Part shown: positions 1 to 8,045 of the stretch, piece by piece
How positions within the stretch are numbered: position 1 is the stretch's first letter
How the letters are laid out: each line of letters begins with the position of its first letter
Assembly (NCBI RefSeq): GCF_030944405.1
Contig: NZ_CP132339.1
Coordinates: forward strand, 5,456,001 to 5,520,000
DNA length: 64,000 nucleotides
Reading direction: 5' to 3'
DNA from: Janthinobacterium sp. J1-1
GTDB taxonomy: Bacteria > Pseudomonadota > Gammaproteobacteria > Burkholderiales > Burkholderiaceae_D
Made by a program: the position numbers and the translations under genes
The notes under the pieces: model-generated
Seen by the model: only the letters and a program-made list of their open reading frames with translations
Told to the model about the DNA's origin: nothing
The model's database searches: none

Positions 1-2
1 GC

Positions 3-707
3 ACCTCGCCGCGCGGTACGCGCTTTGCGGCGCGCCATGCGGAAGCGACCTTTGTCAGTGGCCCCAGCAAGACGGTGGTGAAACGCTATGCGGACGACTT
101 GCGCGCGGCCGTGCGGCAAGCCGGGCGCGACGGCGACGCGCTGGTGATCTATGCGCAGGCGCTGATTATCACGGCCGCCACCGAAGCCGAGGCGCGCGCC
201 AAATACGAGGACTACGCCAGCCATATCAATATCGAAGCGGCGCTGGTGCTGCTGTCCGGCTGGACCGGCGTGGATTTCAGCCGCTTTCCGCTCGACGCCA
301 CCATCGAATATATCGACTCGGAAGCGGGCCGCTCGGCGCTGGCCTCGTTCAGCCAGGCCGACCCGGACCGGACCTGGACCGTGCGCGAAGCGGCGCAGTA
401 TATCGGCCTCGGTGGCCGCGGCCCCGTGATTGTCGGCGACGCCGTGCAGGTAGCGGACCAGCTGGAAAGCTGGCTGGAGGACACCGGCATCGACGGCTTC
501 AACCTGGCGTTTGCCGTCGCCCACGACAGCATGGCGGACGTGGTCGAACATATCGTGCCCGAACTGCAGCGGCGCGGGCGCTACCGCACCGAATATGACG
601 AGGGCAGCCTGCGCCACAAGGTCTTCGGCCAGGGTCCGCGCCTGCCGGTCAGCCATGCGGGCCGGCAGGTCAGCATCACGAACGACACCGCCGCGCTGGC
701 GGCCTGA
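3..707 (+). CDS. NtaA/SnaA/DszA-type FMN-dependent monooxygenase, 3' part
   Basis: The reading frame is open from the window edge, so only the C-terminal 234 residues are visible. The sequence resembles flavin-dependent monooxygenases of the luciferase-like superfamily that take FMNH2 from a separate reductase (nitrilotriacetate and dibenzothiophene-sulfone oxygenases). Recognisable parts are a segment around GPVIVGDAVQVADQLESW, which is the usual 'target window' helix of this family, and a GIDGFNLAF strand followed by a C-terminal ELQRRGRYRTEY tail. The gene ends 25 bp before a sulfonate-type ABC importer on the same strand, which suggests a sulfur-scavenging oxygenase acting on an imported organosulfur compound. 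The substrate cannot be told from sequence. The first visible ATG at 75 is internal. Confidence 0.85.
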   Translation, partial: TSPRGTRFAARHAEATFVSGPSKTVVKRYADDLRAAVRQAGRDGDALVIYAQALIITAATEAEARAKYEDYASHINIEAALVLLSGWTGVDFSRFPLDATIEYIDSEAGRSALASFSQADPDRTWTVREAAQYIGLGGRGPVIVGDAVQVADQLESWLEDTGIDGFNLAFAVAHDSMADVVEHIVPELQRRGRYRTEYDEGSLRHKVFGQGPRLPVSHAGRQVSITNDTAALAA

Positions 708-732
708 CTTTCCATTTCTACCCAAGGACTTC

Positions 733-1722
733 ATGAAACGCAGAACCGTATTACAGCTGGCCGCGGCCGGCGCCGCCATCGGCAGCTTGCCCAACCTGGC
801 CCGCGCCGCCGCGCAGGCGCCGCTCAAAGAACTGCGCCTGGACTACGCCTACTATTCGCCCACCAGCCTGGTGCTGCGCCGCTTCGGCTGGCTGGAAGAA
901 GCGTTCAAAGGGGACGGCACCAGCATCAAGTGGGTGCTAAGCGCCGGCAGCAACCGCGCATTGGAATACCTGAACGCCAACAGCATCGATATCGGTTCGA
1001 GCGCCGGCCTGGCCGCCCTGCTGGCGCGCGCCAACGGCAATCCGATCCGCGCGCCGTATATCTTTTCGCGCCCCGAATGGACGGCGCTGGTGGTGCGCAA
1101 GGACAGCCCTATCCGCAGCATCGCCGACCTGAAAGGAAAAAAAGTCGCCGCCACCAAGGGTACCGACCCGTATCTGTTTTTACTGCGCGCCCTGAAAACG
1201 GCGGGCCTGAAACGCAATGACATCGAACACGTGGGCCTGCAGCATGCCGATGGACGCGCGGCGCTGGAACAGGGCAAGGTCGATGCCTGGGCGGGTCTCG
1301 ATCCGCATATGGCGGCCAGCGAACTGGAAGCGGGCTCGCGCCTGATCTACCGCAACGTGGCCTTCAATACCTACGGTTTCCTGAACGTGCGCGAAGACTT
1401 TTTAGCCAGCCGGCCGGCCGAAGTGGGCAAGGTCATCCAGGCCTATGAACGGGCGCGCGCCTGGACCATCGCCAATCCGGCCGAAGCGGCAAAAATCCTC
1501 GCCGAGGAAGCCAAGGTCAGCCTGCCGGTGGCGCTGCTGCAAGTCAAATTGCGCAGTGACTTCAGCAATCCGCAGCCGTCGACCGAGCATGTAAAAGCCT
1601 TGCTGGTGGCCGCCCCCATCCTGGTCGAAGAAGCGCTGGTCAAGCCGGGCGCGGACCTGAACCGCGCCATCACGGACCTGGTCGATACGCGCTTTGCCAT
1701 CCCCTATATCAAGAAGGCATAG
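733..1722 (+). CDS. ABC transporter substrate-binding protein, aliphatic sulfonate/taurine type
   Basis: A 329-residue periplasmic binding protein of the NitT/TauT/SsuA family. The start at 733 follows an AAGGA ribosome-binding site, and the protein opens with MKRRTVLQLAAAGAAIGSL, a Tat-like or Sec signal ending near RARA. The body has the family's SIADLKGKKVAATKGT segment (interdomain hinge region) and a C-terminal helical tail. It is the first gene of a three-gene importer (binding protein, permease, ATPase) with gaps of 8 and 15 bp, downstream of an FMN-dependent monooxygenase. That pairing is typical of sulfonate or sulfone use, so organosulfur binding is inferred; nitrate- or pyrimidine-type ligands are less likely. 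Expected to be induced by sulfur limitation, but no CysB or Cbl site was identified. Confidence 0.85.
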   Translation: MKRRTVLQLAAAGAAIGSLPNLARAAAQAPLKELRLDYAYYSPTSLVLRRFGWLEEAFKGDGTSIKWVLSAGSNRALEYLNANSIDIGSSAGLAALLARANGNPIRAPYIFSRPEWTALVVRKDSPIRSIADLKGKKVAATKGTDPYLFLLRALKTAGLKRNDIEHVGLQHADGRAALEQGKVDAWAGLDPHMAASELEAGSRLIYRNVAFNTYGFLNVREDFLASRPAEVGKVIQAYERARAWTIANPAEAAKILAEEAKVSLPVALLQVKLRSDFSNPQPSTEHVKALLVAAPILVEEALVKPGADLNRAITDLVDTRFAIPYIKKA

Positions 1723-1730
1723 GACCCGTC

Positions 1731-2552
1731 ATGGCCAGAGACACGCTCACCGCACCGGCGTCCGAATCTGATACCGGCGCGCGCCGCACGCTGAGATTGC
1801 CACGCGCGGCGGTTGGCCTGCTGCTGCCCCTGCTGGCCTTGATCGCGGCGGAAGCCGGCGTGCGCACGGGCCTGATACCGGCCAATCTGCTGCCGGCGCC
1901 CTCGGAGATTGCCGCCACCATCGCCGGCCTGGCGCAGCAGGGACTGGCCGGCCATGTGCTGGCCAGTACCGTGCGCGTGGCCATCGGTTTTACCGGTGGC
2001 GCGCTGCTGGCGATACTATTGGGCGCGGCAGTGGGCCTGAACCGCACGGCGGAAGCGCTGCTGGACCCCACCTTCCAGGCGCTGCGCGCGATTCCGTCGC
2101 TGGCCTGGGTGCCCTTGCTGCTGCTGTGGCTGGGCATCGACGAAGCGCCCAAGCTGGTCCTGATCGGCATCGGCGCCTTTTTTCCCGTGTATATGGGCGT
2201 GGCCTCGGGCATCCGCGACGTCGACCGCAAGCTGATCGACGCGGCCCGCATGTACCGCTTGAGCCGGCCCGCGCTGGCGCGGCGCGTGTTGCTGCCGGCC
2301 GCCCTGCCCGCGATTTTCACGGGCCTGCGCAATGGCCTGAGCCTGGCCTGGATGTTCATGGTGGCGGCCGAACTGATCGCCGCCAGCCAGGGCCTGGGCT
2401 ATCTGCTCAGCGACGGGCGCGAAACCAGCCGCGCCGATATCGTGCTGGCCGCCATCGTGCTGCTGGCCCTGCTGGGCAAGGCCAGCGACAGCCTGATGCA
2501 GCGCCTGGAAAACCGCTTGCTGGCCTGGCGCGACAGCTATGCCCCTGCCTGA
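1731..2552 (+). CDS. ABC transporter permease, SsuC/TauC-like
   Basis: A 273-residue inner-membrane permease of the BPD-transp-1 family. Hydrophobic segments fit about six membrane helices, starting at VGLLLPLLALIAAEAGV. Between the fourth and fifth is the EAA-type cytoplasmic loop (DAARMYRLSRPALARRVLLP, preceded by RDVDRKLI) that contacts the ATPase. The loop RAIPSLAWVPLLLLWLGI is highly characteristic of SsuC/TauC proteins. It lies 8 bp after the binding-protein gene and 15 bp before the ATPase gene, so the three are surely cotranscribed. It forms the translocation pore for the organosulfur solute presumed to be imported. Confidence 0.88.
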   Translation: MARDTLTAPASESDTGARRTLRLPRAAVGLLLPLLALIAAEAGVRTGLIPANLLPAPSEIAATIAGLAQQGLAGHVLASTVRVAIGFTGGALLAILLGAAVGLNRTAEALLDPTFQALRAIPSLAWVPLLLLWLGIDEAPKLVLIGIGAFFPVYMGVASGIRDVDRKLIDAARMYRLSRPALARRVLLPAALPAIFTGLRNGLSLAWMFMVAAELIAASQGLGYLLSDGRETSRADIVLAAIVLLALLGKASDSLMQRLENRLLAWRDSYAPA

Positions 2553-2567
2553 AGAAAGCCTCGACAC

Positions 2568-3302
2568 ATGACCGCACTGCTCGACATCACCATTCATGAA
2601 AAGGCCTATGGCGCGCGCCGCGTGCTGCATAACCTGCAGCTGCAGCTGCGGCAAGGCGAGATCGTCAGCCTGATCGGCGCCAGCGGCTGCGGCAAGAGCA
2701 GCCTGCTGTCCATCGTGGCCGGCCTCGATGGCGACTTTCGCGGCAGCTTGCGCCTGGACGGCAAGCCGCTCTCCGGCGTGCATGGCGATATCGGCCTGAT
2801 CTTCCAGGAACCGCGCTTGTTCCCCTGGCTGACGGTGGCGCAAAATATCGCCTTTGGCCTGGGCCCGAAAGGCGAGCACGATCCGAAGGTGGCGCAACTG
2901 CTTGACGAAACGGGCCTGCACGGCCTGGCAAACAGCCTGCCCAAGCAACTGTCGGGCGGGCAGGCGCAGCGGGCGGCGATTGCGCGCGGCCTGTTCGGCC
3001 AGCCGCGCATCCTGCTGCTGGACGAGCCGTTTTCCGCCGTCGACGCGTTTACCCGCATGAAGCTGCAGGACCTGCTGGCCGATGTCGCCGCGCGCCACGG
3101 CTTGACGGTGCTGCTGGTGACGCATGATATCGACGAAGCGCTGTACCTGAGCGACCGCATCGTCATGCTCGATACGCGCGCCGGCCCGCCGCGCGCCCAT
3201 TACGACGTGACGGCGCCCCGCCCGCGCTCGCGCGCCCCTGCCGCGCAGGCCGCGCTGAAAGACGCCATCCTCGGCGAACTGCACGCGGCGCACGCGATCT
3301 GA
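2568..3302 (+). CDS. ABC transporter ATP-binding protein, SsuB/TauB-like
   Basis: A 244-residue ABC ATPase energising the importer encoded just upstream. Walker A is GASGCGKSS at residues 37-45, the signature is LSGGQAQRAAIARGL, Walker B is ILLLDEPFSAVD, and the switch histidine follows in VTHDIDEALYLSDR. The sequence IFQEPRLFPWLTVAQN is typical of the nitrate/sulfonate/taurine subfamily. The gene is immediately followed by a strong intrinsic terminator, so it closes the operon. Family membership is certain; the sulfonate assignment rests on the neighbouring monooxygenase and on sequence style. Confidence 0.9.
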   Translation: MTALLDITIHEKAYGARRVLHNLQLQLRQGEIVSLIGASGCGKSSLLSIVAGLDGDFRGSLRLDGKPLSGVHGDIGLIFQEPRLFPWLTVAQNIAFGLGPKGEHDPKVAQLLDETGLHGLANSLPKQLSGGQAQRAAIARGLFGQPRILLLDEPFSAVDAFTRMKLQDLLADVAARHGLTVLLVTHDIDEALYLSDRIVMLDTRAGPPRAHYDVTAPRPRSRAPAAQAALKDAILGELHAAHAI

Positions 3303-3304
3303 AC

Positions 3305-3332
3305 GGGCGCCGCATTTGCGCGGCGCCCTTTT
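3305..3332 (+). terminator. Intrinsic terminator of the sulfonate importer operon
   Basis: A perfect 9-bp stem GGGCGCCGC (3305-3313) / GCGGCGCCC (3320-3328) with a 6-nt loop is followed directly by TTTT. It starts 2 nt after the ATPase stop codon, a textbook Rho-independent terminator on the plus strand. Confidence 0.85.
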
Positions 3333-3374
3333 CCATGTCAGCATAGGCCACCCTGGCCACTGACAAGGACCGCA

Positions 3375-4229
3375 ATGCCCCCTTTCCTTCCACGCCTGCT
3401 TGCGCTGTTGCTGACCGCGCCACTGGCTGCACCGCTGCCGGCGCAGGCGCAAAGCCTGGCGCCGTTTCGGCTGTACGCCAATACCTATTATGTGGGCACG
3501 CAGGATGCCAGTTCCGTGCTGATCACCTCGAACGAAGGCCATGTGCTGATCGACGCCGGCCTGCCCGAGTCTGCCGGCACCATCATCGCCAATATCGCCG
3601 CGCTGGGCTTTCGCATCGAAGACGTCAGGATGATCATGAATTCGCATGGCCATGCCGAGCATGCGGGCGGCCTGGCCGAACTGCAGCGGCGCAGCGATGC
3701 GCTGGTCTTTGCCAGCCCGTCGTCGGCACTCGACCTGGCCGCCGGCGAGGTGGGGCCGGACGATCCGCAATACCATGCGGCCGCCACATTCCCTCCCGTG
3801 AGCGACATGCGCCTGGCGCGCGACGGCAACCATTTTACGGCGGGCCCACTCAAGCTGACGGCGCATGCCACGCCCGGCCATACGCCGGGCGGCCTGTCGT
3901 GGAGCTGGCAATCGTGCGAGGCCGGCCGCTGCCTGGAGATGGTGTATGCGGACAGTCTGGAACCCGTGTCGCGCCCCGGCTTCAAGTTCAGCGCCAGCAG
4001 CGAATATCCGAACGCGCTGGACGACTTCGCGCACAGTTTTGACCTGCTGGAAAAGCTGCCCTGCGATGTGCTGGTGTCGGCGCTGCCGCAAGCATCGACG
4101 CTGTGGCAAAGGCTGGCGGCGAGCGCCGACAAAGGGGTTGACGCGTTTGTCGATGCCGGCGCCTGCCGCGCCTATGCGGCAGCCGCGCGCAGCGCGCTGG
4201 CCACGCGCCTGGACAGCGAAAAACAATAA
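3375..4229 (+). CDS. Subclass B3-like metallo-beta-lactamase fold protein with altered zinc site
   Basis: A 284-residue exported protein (signal peptide MPPFLPRLLALLLTAPLAAP, cut near AQAQ) with the layout of subclass B3 metallo-beta-lactamases: YYVGTQDASSVLITSNEGHVLIDAGLP near residue 38-63, the zinc motif at 89-98, a histidine in TPGHTPGG (H169) and the C-terminal CDVLVSALPQAS. The zinc motif reads NSHGHAEHAG, so the ligands matching H116, H118 and H121 are present (H91, H93, H96) but D120 is replaced by glutamate (E95). The position of H263 is leucine (L237), where active B3 enzymes have a histidine in a PHP-like motif. The Zn1 site looks intact and the Zn2 site damaged, so carbapenem hydrolysis should not be assumed. 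An AAGGA site precedes the ATG. The gene is flanked by a terminator and a META-domain lipoprotein gene. Confidence 0.8.
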   Translation: MPPFLPRLLALLLTAPLAAPLPAQAQSLAPFRLYANTYYVGTQDASSVLITSNEGHVLIDAGLPESAGTIIANIAALGFRIEDVRMIMNSHGHAEHAGGLAELQRRSDALVFASPSSALDLAAGEVGPDDPQYHAAATFPPVSDMRLARDGNHFTAGPLKLTAHATPGHTPGGLSWSWQSCEAGRCLEMVYADSLEPVSRPGFKFSASSEYPNALDDFAHSFDLLEKLPCDVLVSALPQASTLWQRLAASADKGVDAFVDAGACRAYAAAARSALATRLDSEKQ

Positions 4230-4302
4230 GCGCCGGGCAAGCGTACGCACCTGCAGGCGCACTTCTGCTAATCTGCCGCCATTCTTTACACTGAGGACCG
4301 CC

Positions 4303-4773
4303 ATGTTGACGTTTTCCCGCACCCTGTCCCTGCTTGCCGCAGCCGCCCTGATCGCCGGCTGCGCGCAAACCCCGCCCGCCGGCCAGGCCGCCGGCGCGCC
4401 TGTCGCCAATACTCCCGCCAAGCCGGCGCCGCCGCTGGCCGGCACCATCTGGAAGCTCAAGCAGTTCAATGGCCAGCCGGTGACGCGCACGCCGCCGCGC
4501 CAGCGCGACGTGACCATCGTCTTCAACGACGGCCGTGTCAGCGGCCACAGCGGCTGCAACCAGATGATGGGCGCCTACGGCACCAACGGCAGCAGCACGC
4601 TGACGTTCTCGCAGTTCGCCGGCACCATGATGGCCTGTGAAAAAGCCGACATGGACCTGGAAAACCAGCTGCTGAAAAGCCTGGGCACCGTCAATGGCTA
4701 CCGCTTTGACGGCCAGCAGCTGCTGCTGTTGAAGGATGGCGTGGCGGTGGCGCGCTATGAGGCGGTGAAATAA
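4303..4773 (+). CDS. META domain (HslJ-like) lipoprotein
   Basis: A 156-residue protein with a lipoprotein signal (LSLLAAAALIAGC, lipobox Cys about residue 20), a Pro/Ala-rich linker and one META domain starting at LAGTIWKLKQFNGQPV. The hallmark SGHSGCNQMMGAY and the later GTMMACEKADMDLENQ are both present. META proteins such as E. coli HslJ are heat-inducible envelope proteins linked to drug tolerance; the biochemical role is unknown. The start at 4303 follows TGAGGA. The stop codon abuts the end of the convergent serine acetyltransferase gene with no spacer. Confidence 0.85.
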   Translation: MLTFSRTLSLLAAAALIAGCAQTPPAGQAAGAPVANTPAKPAPPLAGTIWKLKQFNGQPVTRTPPRQRDVTIVFNDGRVSGHSGCNQMMGAYGTNGSSTLTFSQFAGTMMACEKADMDLENQLLKSLGTVNGYRFDGQQLLLLKDGVAVARYEAVK

Positions 4774-5709
4774 TCAATCATGCCGTGACTGGGCCTGCGA
4801 CACATTGCTGTTCGCCGGCACGCTATGCGTCAGCCACACATTGCCGCCCACGGTGCTGCCGGCGCCGATCGTGATGCGCCCCAGCACCGTGGCGCCCGCG
4901 TAGATCACCACGTCGTCTTCGACGATGGGGTGGCGCGGCGTGCCCTTGATCAGCACGCCCGATGCGTCGGCCGGGAAGCGCTTGGCGCCCAGGGTCACGG
5001 CCTGGTACAGGCGCACGCGCTCGCCGATGATGGCCGTCTCGCCGATCACCACGCCGGTGCCATGGTCGATGAAGAAGCTCGCGCCGATCCGCGCGCCAGG
5101 GTGGATGTCGATGCCGGTCAGGGTATGGGCGATATCGGCCACCAGGCGCGCCAGGAACGGTGAGCCGAGCGTGTGCAGCCGGTGCGCCAGGCGGTGGTAC
5201 AAGATGGCGATGGTGCCCGGATAGCACAGCATGATCTCGGCCACCGAGGTGGCGGCCGGGTCGCCCGCGTAGGCGGCCTGCACGTCGGACACCAGCAGCG
5301 CGCGTATGTCGGGCAGGCTGGCGGCGAACTCGCGCGTGATGTCGCGCGCTTTTGATGCCAGCGCGTCGTCGCTGGCCTCGGTGTGTGGATCCCCCGGCGC
5401 CACGGAAAACAGCAGGCCGCGCCGCACTTGCTCGCTCAAGCGGTTGAGCGTGGTGTTGAGCGTGTCGCCGACAAAATAATCGATGCTTTCATCGGTCAGG
5501 TTGGGCCGCCCGTAATGGGTGGGAAACAGCGCCGCCGACAGGCCGTTGACGATGGTGGTCAGGGCCTCGCGCGACGGCAGTTCGCGCACGCGGCCATTGT
5601 GGCGGATCTTGTGCTTTTCTTCGCGCGACACGCGCAGCGCGGCGATCACGGGACCTAGGTTCCACTGGACCGTGTCGTCGACGCCGGCCGGAGTATCAAT
5701 GCTGTGCAT
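4774..5709 (-). CDS. epsC: Serine O-acetyltransferase (EpsC/CysE type)
   Basis: A 311-residue serine O-acetyltransferase that makes O-acetylserine from serine and acetyl-CoA, the entry to cysteine synthesis. An N-terminal helical domain (to about residue 190) precedes a left-handed beta-helix of hexapeptide repeats: IDIHPGARIGASFFIDHGTG, VVIGETAIIGERVRLYQ, and VEDDVVIYAGATVLGRITIG. The motif FIDHGTGVVIGETA is diagnostic. The acceptor-site TLGAKRFP and a long pre-repeat region match the EpsC-type enzymes found in many Burkholderiales rather than the short E. coli CysE. It is divergent from the Bcr/CflA pump gene across a 191-bp gap holding a perfect hairpin. Confidence 0.92.
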   Translation of the reverse strand: MHSIDTPAGVDDTVQWNLGPVIAALRVSREEKHKIRHNGRVRELPSREALTTIVNGLSAALFPTHYGRPNLTDESIDYFVGDTLNTTLNRLSEQVRRGLLFSVAPGDPHTEASDDALASKARDITREFAASLPDIRALLVSDVQAAYAGDPAATSVAEIMLCYPGTIAILYHRLAHRLHTLGSPFLARLVADIAHTLTGIDIHPGARIGASFFIDHGTGVVIGETAIIGERVRLYQAVTLGAKRFPADASGVLIKGTPRHPIVEDDVVIYAGATVLGRITIGAGSTVGGNVWLTHSVPANSNVSQAQSRHD

Positions 5710-5799
5710 GGCTGTTCATTTCAAATAAAACGGCGCGCAGGCCGGGTCGCCCCAGCTTAGCGGCTGCGGGCCGCAAGTCCAAGGAAGCATTTCATGCAT

Positions 5800-5822
5800 C
5801 GATATGCGAAAAACGCATATCG
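5800..5822. promoter_or_regulatory. Perfect 9-bp inverted repeat between divergent genes
   Basis: CGATATGCG (5800-5808), a 5-nt A-only spacer and CGCATATCG (5814-5822) form a perfect palindrome. It lies between the start of the serine acetyltransferase gene (minus) and the MFS pump gene (plus). No T-run follows, so an operator or a 5'-UTR hairpin is likelier than a terminator. No regulator could be named. Confidence 0.5.
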
Positions 5823-5900
5823 GCAGCCGGAACAAGGCGGCCGCCAACAGCATCCGGCCCGCTAGCGTAAAATGGCGGACTAACAAAATCACTGTAGAAC

Positions 5901-7079
5901 ATGACTAAATTATTAACCTGGATACTGGCGGGCCTGGCGATGGTCGGACCGCTGGCCATCGATACCTATCTGCCGTCTTTCCCCGCCATCGTCCACGACT
6001 TCAACGCCAGCCCCTTGCTGGTGCAGCAGACCCTGAGCTTTTTCCTGTTTTGCTTTGCCTTCATGATGCTGTTCTACGGCACCCTGTCAGACTCGTTCGG
6101 CCGCCGCCCGGTGATCCTGGTGTCGCTGGTGCTGTACGTGATCGCCTCGGTCGGCGCCGCGCTGGCGCCCTCGCTGGGCGCTCTGCTGGCCTGGCGCGTG
6201 CTGCAGGGCCTGTCGGCCGGCGCCGGTTCCGTCATCGGCCGCGCCATCGTGCAGGACCGCTACTCGGGCGCCGAAGCGCAAAAAATCCTCTCGCACATCA
6301 TGATGGTGTTTGCGCTGGCGCCGGCGATCGCGCCCGTGCTGGGCGGCTGGCTGCAGGTGGGCCTGGGCTGGCGCTGGATCTTCTGGTTCCTGACTGCCTT
6401 CGGCGTGCTGATGTTTGTCGTCGTCTGGCGCGCCCTGCCGGAAAGCCTGCCGAAGGAACAGCGCCACGCCTTCCACCTGGGCAGCATCGCCGTCAACTAC
6501 TGGAATGTGCTGCGCCACCGCCAGTTCCTGCTGCTGTCGACGGCCATCGGCGCGGCCTTCGGCGGCTTCGCCCTGTATATCGGTTCGGCCGCCTACTTCA
6601 TCATCAATATCCTGCACCTGCCGGAAACGGCGTTTGCCTGGCTGTTCATTCCCTTGATCAGCGGCATGGTGTTCGGTTCGGCCCTGTCGAGCAAGGTCGC
6701 CCACCGCTACAGCCAGCGCCAGATGGTGTGGGCCGGCTTTGCCCTGATGCTGGTGGCGGCCGCCGTCAATATCGTCTATAACTATTTCTTTGCCGCCGAA
6801 GTGCCATGGGCCGTGCTGCCCTTGTTCTTCTACTCGTTCGCCCTGTCGCTGGCGATGCCGCCGATGACCCTGATGGCGCTGAACCACTTCCCCAACAACA
6901 GCGGCCTGGCGTCGTCGATGCAGTCATTCATCCAGATGCTGCTGTTCGCGCTGGTGTCGGGATTGGTCGCGCCGCTGCTGTTCGACAGCGCCTTGAACCT
7001 GGCGTATGGGGTGATGGGTGGACTGGTGGTGGCGCTGGCGTGCTGGGTGCTGGCGCAGGGAATGCGTAGGTCGGATTAG
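5901..7079 (+). CDS. Bcr/CflA family multidrug efflux MFS transporter
   Basis: A 392-residue major facilitator protein with twelve predicted membrane helices. The first helix reads LLTWILAGLAMVGPLAIDTY and is followed by LPSFPAIVHDF, a signature of the Bcr/CflA drug:H+ antiporters. The loop 2-3 motif is GTLSDSFGRRPVILVSL, and motif C-like sequence (APAIAPVLGGWLQ) lies in helix 5. It should export small drugs such as bicyclomycin-like or phenicol compounds; the substrate is unknown. The last codons (ATGCGTAGGTCGGATTAG) are provided by a REP-like element, so the C-terminal residues RRSD and the stop come from repeat sequence. Confidence 0.88.
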   Translation: MTKLLTWILAGLAMVGPLAIDTYLPSFPAIVHDFNASPLLVQQTLSFFLFCFAFMMLFYGTLSDSFGRRPVILVSLVLYVIASVGAALAPSLGALLAWRVLQGLSAGAGSVIGRAIVQDRYSGAEAQKILSHIMMVFALAPAIAPVLGGWLQVGLGWRWIFWFLTAFGVLMFVVVWRALPESLPKEQRHAFHLGSIAVNYWNVLRHRQFLLLSTAIGAAFGGFALYIGSAAYFIINILHLPETAFAWLFIPLISGMVFGSALSSKVAHRYSQRQMVWAGFALMLVAAAVNIVYNYFFAAEVPWAVLPLFFYSFALSLAMPPMTLMALNHFPNNSGLASSMQSFIQMLLFALVSGLVAPLLFDSALNLAYGVMGGLVVALACWVLAQGMRRSD

Positions 7080-7140
7080 CGCTACGCGCGTAATCCGACA
7101 ACATTGTTAACGCGGCCAACGGTGGTGTCGGATTACGGCC
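7066..7140. repeat. REP-like palindromic element (copy 1)
   Basis: Contains GTAGGTCGGATTAG, then TAATCCGACAACATTGTTAA, then GGTGTCGGATTACGG: alternating direct and inverted copies of a GTCGGATTA core. Very similar units occur at 30827-30919 and 37314-37422. The element lies between convergent genes and supplies the stop codons of both (TAG at 7077-7079 on the plus strand, TAA at 7135-7133 on the minus strand). Confidence 0.8.
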
Positions 7141-7429
7141 AGGGCGCCGGTGTCACATCGCGGTACTGCGCCCCGCCATCCTCCGGCTCCGCTTCGCCCT
7201 GTTGCGACGGCTGGCCCAAGGGCCCGGCCGGCGAGCGCAGGCCGAGGATTTCCTTGCGCGACTCGACGAAGTCGGCCGAACTCAGGGGATGCTGCTGGTC
7301 GGGCCAGTGGCCCACCGCCCATTCCTGCAAGGCTTCGAAGCGCCGCCACAGTTCGGCGATGAACTCGCGGCGTGCCGCTTCCTGCTGCTCGGACGTCTTT
7401 TCGGTAACGTCGCCCACATTTGCTTCCAT
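7133..7429 (-). CDS. Hypothetical protein, 98 aa
   Basis: A 98-residue soluble protein without signal or membrane segment. The N-terminal half is predicted helical and charged (QQEAARREFIAELWRRFEAL, then QEWAVGHWPDQQHPLSSADF); the C-terminal half is Pro/Gly/Gln-rich and probably disordered. It resembles no family I can name. It is convergent with the MFS pump gene, and its stop codon falls inside the REP-like element, so the last residues may derive from the repeat. The codon pattern is like that of the neighbours, which supports a real gene, but expression is unproven. Confidence 0.55.
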   Translation of the reverse strand: MEANVGDVTEKTSEQQEAARREFIAELWRRFEALQEWAVGHWPDQQHPLSSADFVESRKEILGLRSPAGPLGQPSQQGEAEPEDGGAQYRDVTPAPWP

Positions 7430-7508
7430 GGCTGCTCCTGGCTGATAAGTCGTGCCCTCAGCTTAAGCACGGCCACGGCCAGCGTCTGTACGCGAACGAA
7501 CGCTCAGC

Positions 7509-7949
7509 TTATGCCGGCATCTTGCCGAAACCCACGGCCAGGCGATTCCAGGTATTGATGGCGCCGATGGCCAGGGTGACGTTGACCATTTCGGCCGGCG
7601 TCAGTTCGGCCGCCAGCGCCGCATACGCCTCGTCGGACGGATGGGCTTGCGCGATCAGGGTCTGCGCTTCGGTCCAGGCCAGCACCGCCCGTTCGCGCGC
7701 GGTGAAGAACGGCGTTTCGTGCCAGACCGAGACGGCGTACAGGCGACGCTCGGTTTCGCCGGCCTTGCGCGCGTCGTTGGTATGCATGTCGACGCAAAAG
7801 GCGCAGCCATTGATTTGCGAGGCGCGCAGGCGGATCAGTTCCATCAGCGAATGCTCGATACCGAGTTTGGCGATGGCCGCTTCGAGCGCATACATGGCCT
7901 TGTTGGCGTCGGGCGAAGCCTGGGCAAAATCGTGTCGTTGCTGTGTCAT
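7509..7949 (-). CDS. AhpD-like carboxymuconolactone decarboxylase family protein
   Basis: A 146-residue alkylhydroperoxidase D-like protein. The AhpD core motif is visible as GCAFCVDMHTNDAR, with C49, C52 and H56, which form the redox-active disulfide and proton relay in the family. The helical region ERAVLAWTEAQTL and the closing AIGAINTWNRLAVGFGKMP are typical of the YciW/CMD group. I chose the ATG at 7949 rather than one 17 codons upstream because AAGGAA sits just before it. It is divergent from a MocR-type regulator, which may control it. The likely role is peroxide or thiol-redox detoxification; the physiological substrate is unknown. Confidence 0.85.
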   Translation of the reverse strand: MTQQRHDFAQASPDANKAMYALEAAIAKLGIEHSLMELIRLRASQINGCAFCVDMHTNDARKAGETERRLYAVSVWHETPFFTARERAVLAWTEAQTLIAQAHPSDEAYAALAAELTPAEMVNVTLAIGAINTWNRLAVGFGKMPA

Positions 7950-8045
7950 GATGGCTTTCCTTGATAAAGTAGAGATGCACCATTGTAGAAGCGCGGCCAC
8001 TGGCCGCGGCAGGCCAATTTCCCCTGAAAACAGCAGACCATCACC

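Noticed and set aside
3375..4229. Annotation as a functional carbapenemase
   Set aside because: Two expected zinc-site positions are altered (Glu95 and Leu237), so the activity should not be stated.
2016..4559. Long minus-strand open frame (847 codons) across the sulfonate importer and the metallo-beta-lactamase gene
   Set aside because: It is antisense to four clear genes, has Gln/Arg/His-rich low-complexity composition and no recognisable domain; such frames are by-products of high GC codon bias.
7066..7140. REP-like element as a tRNA or small RNA gene
   Set aside because: No cloverleaf or conserved tRNA elements; the sequence recurs at two other loci in different arrangements.
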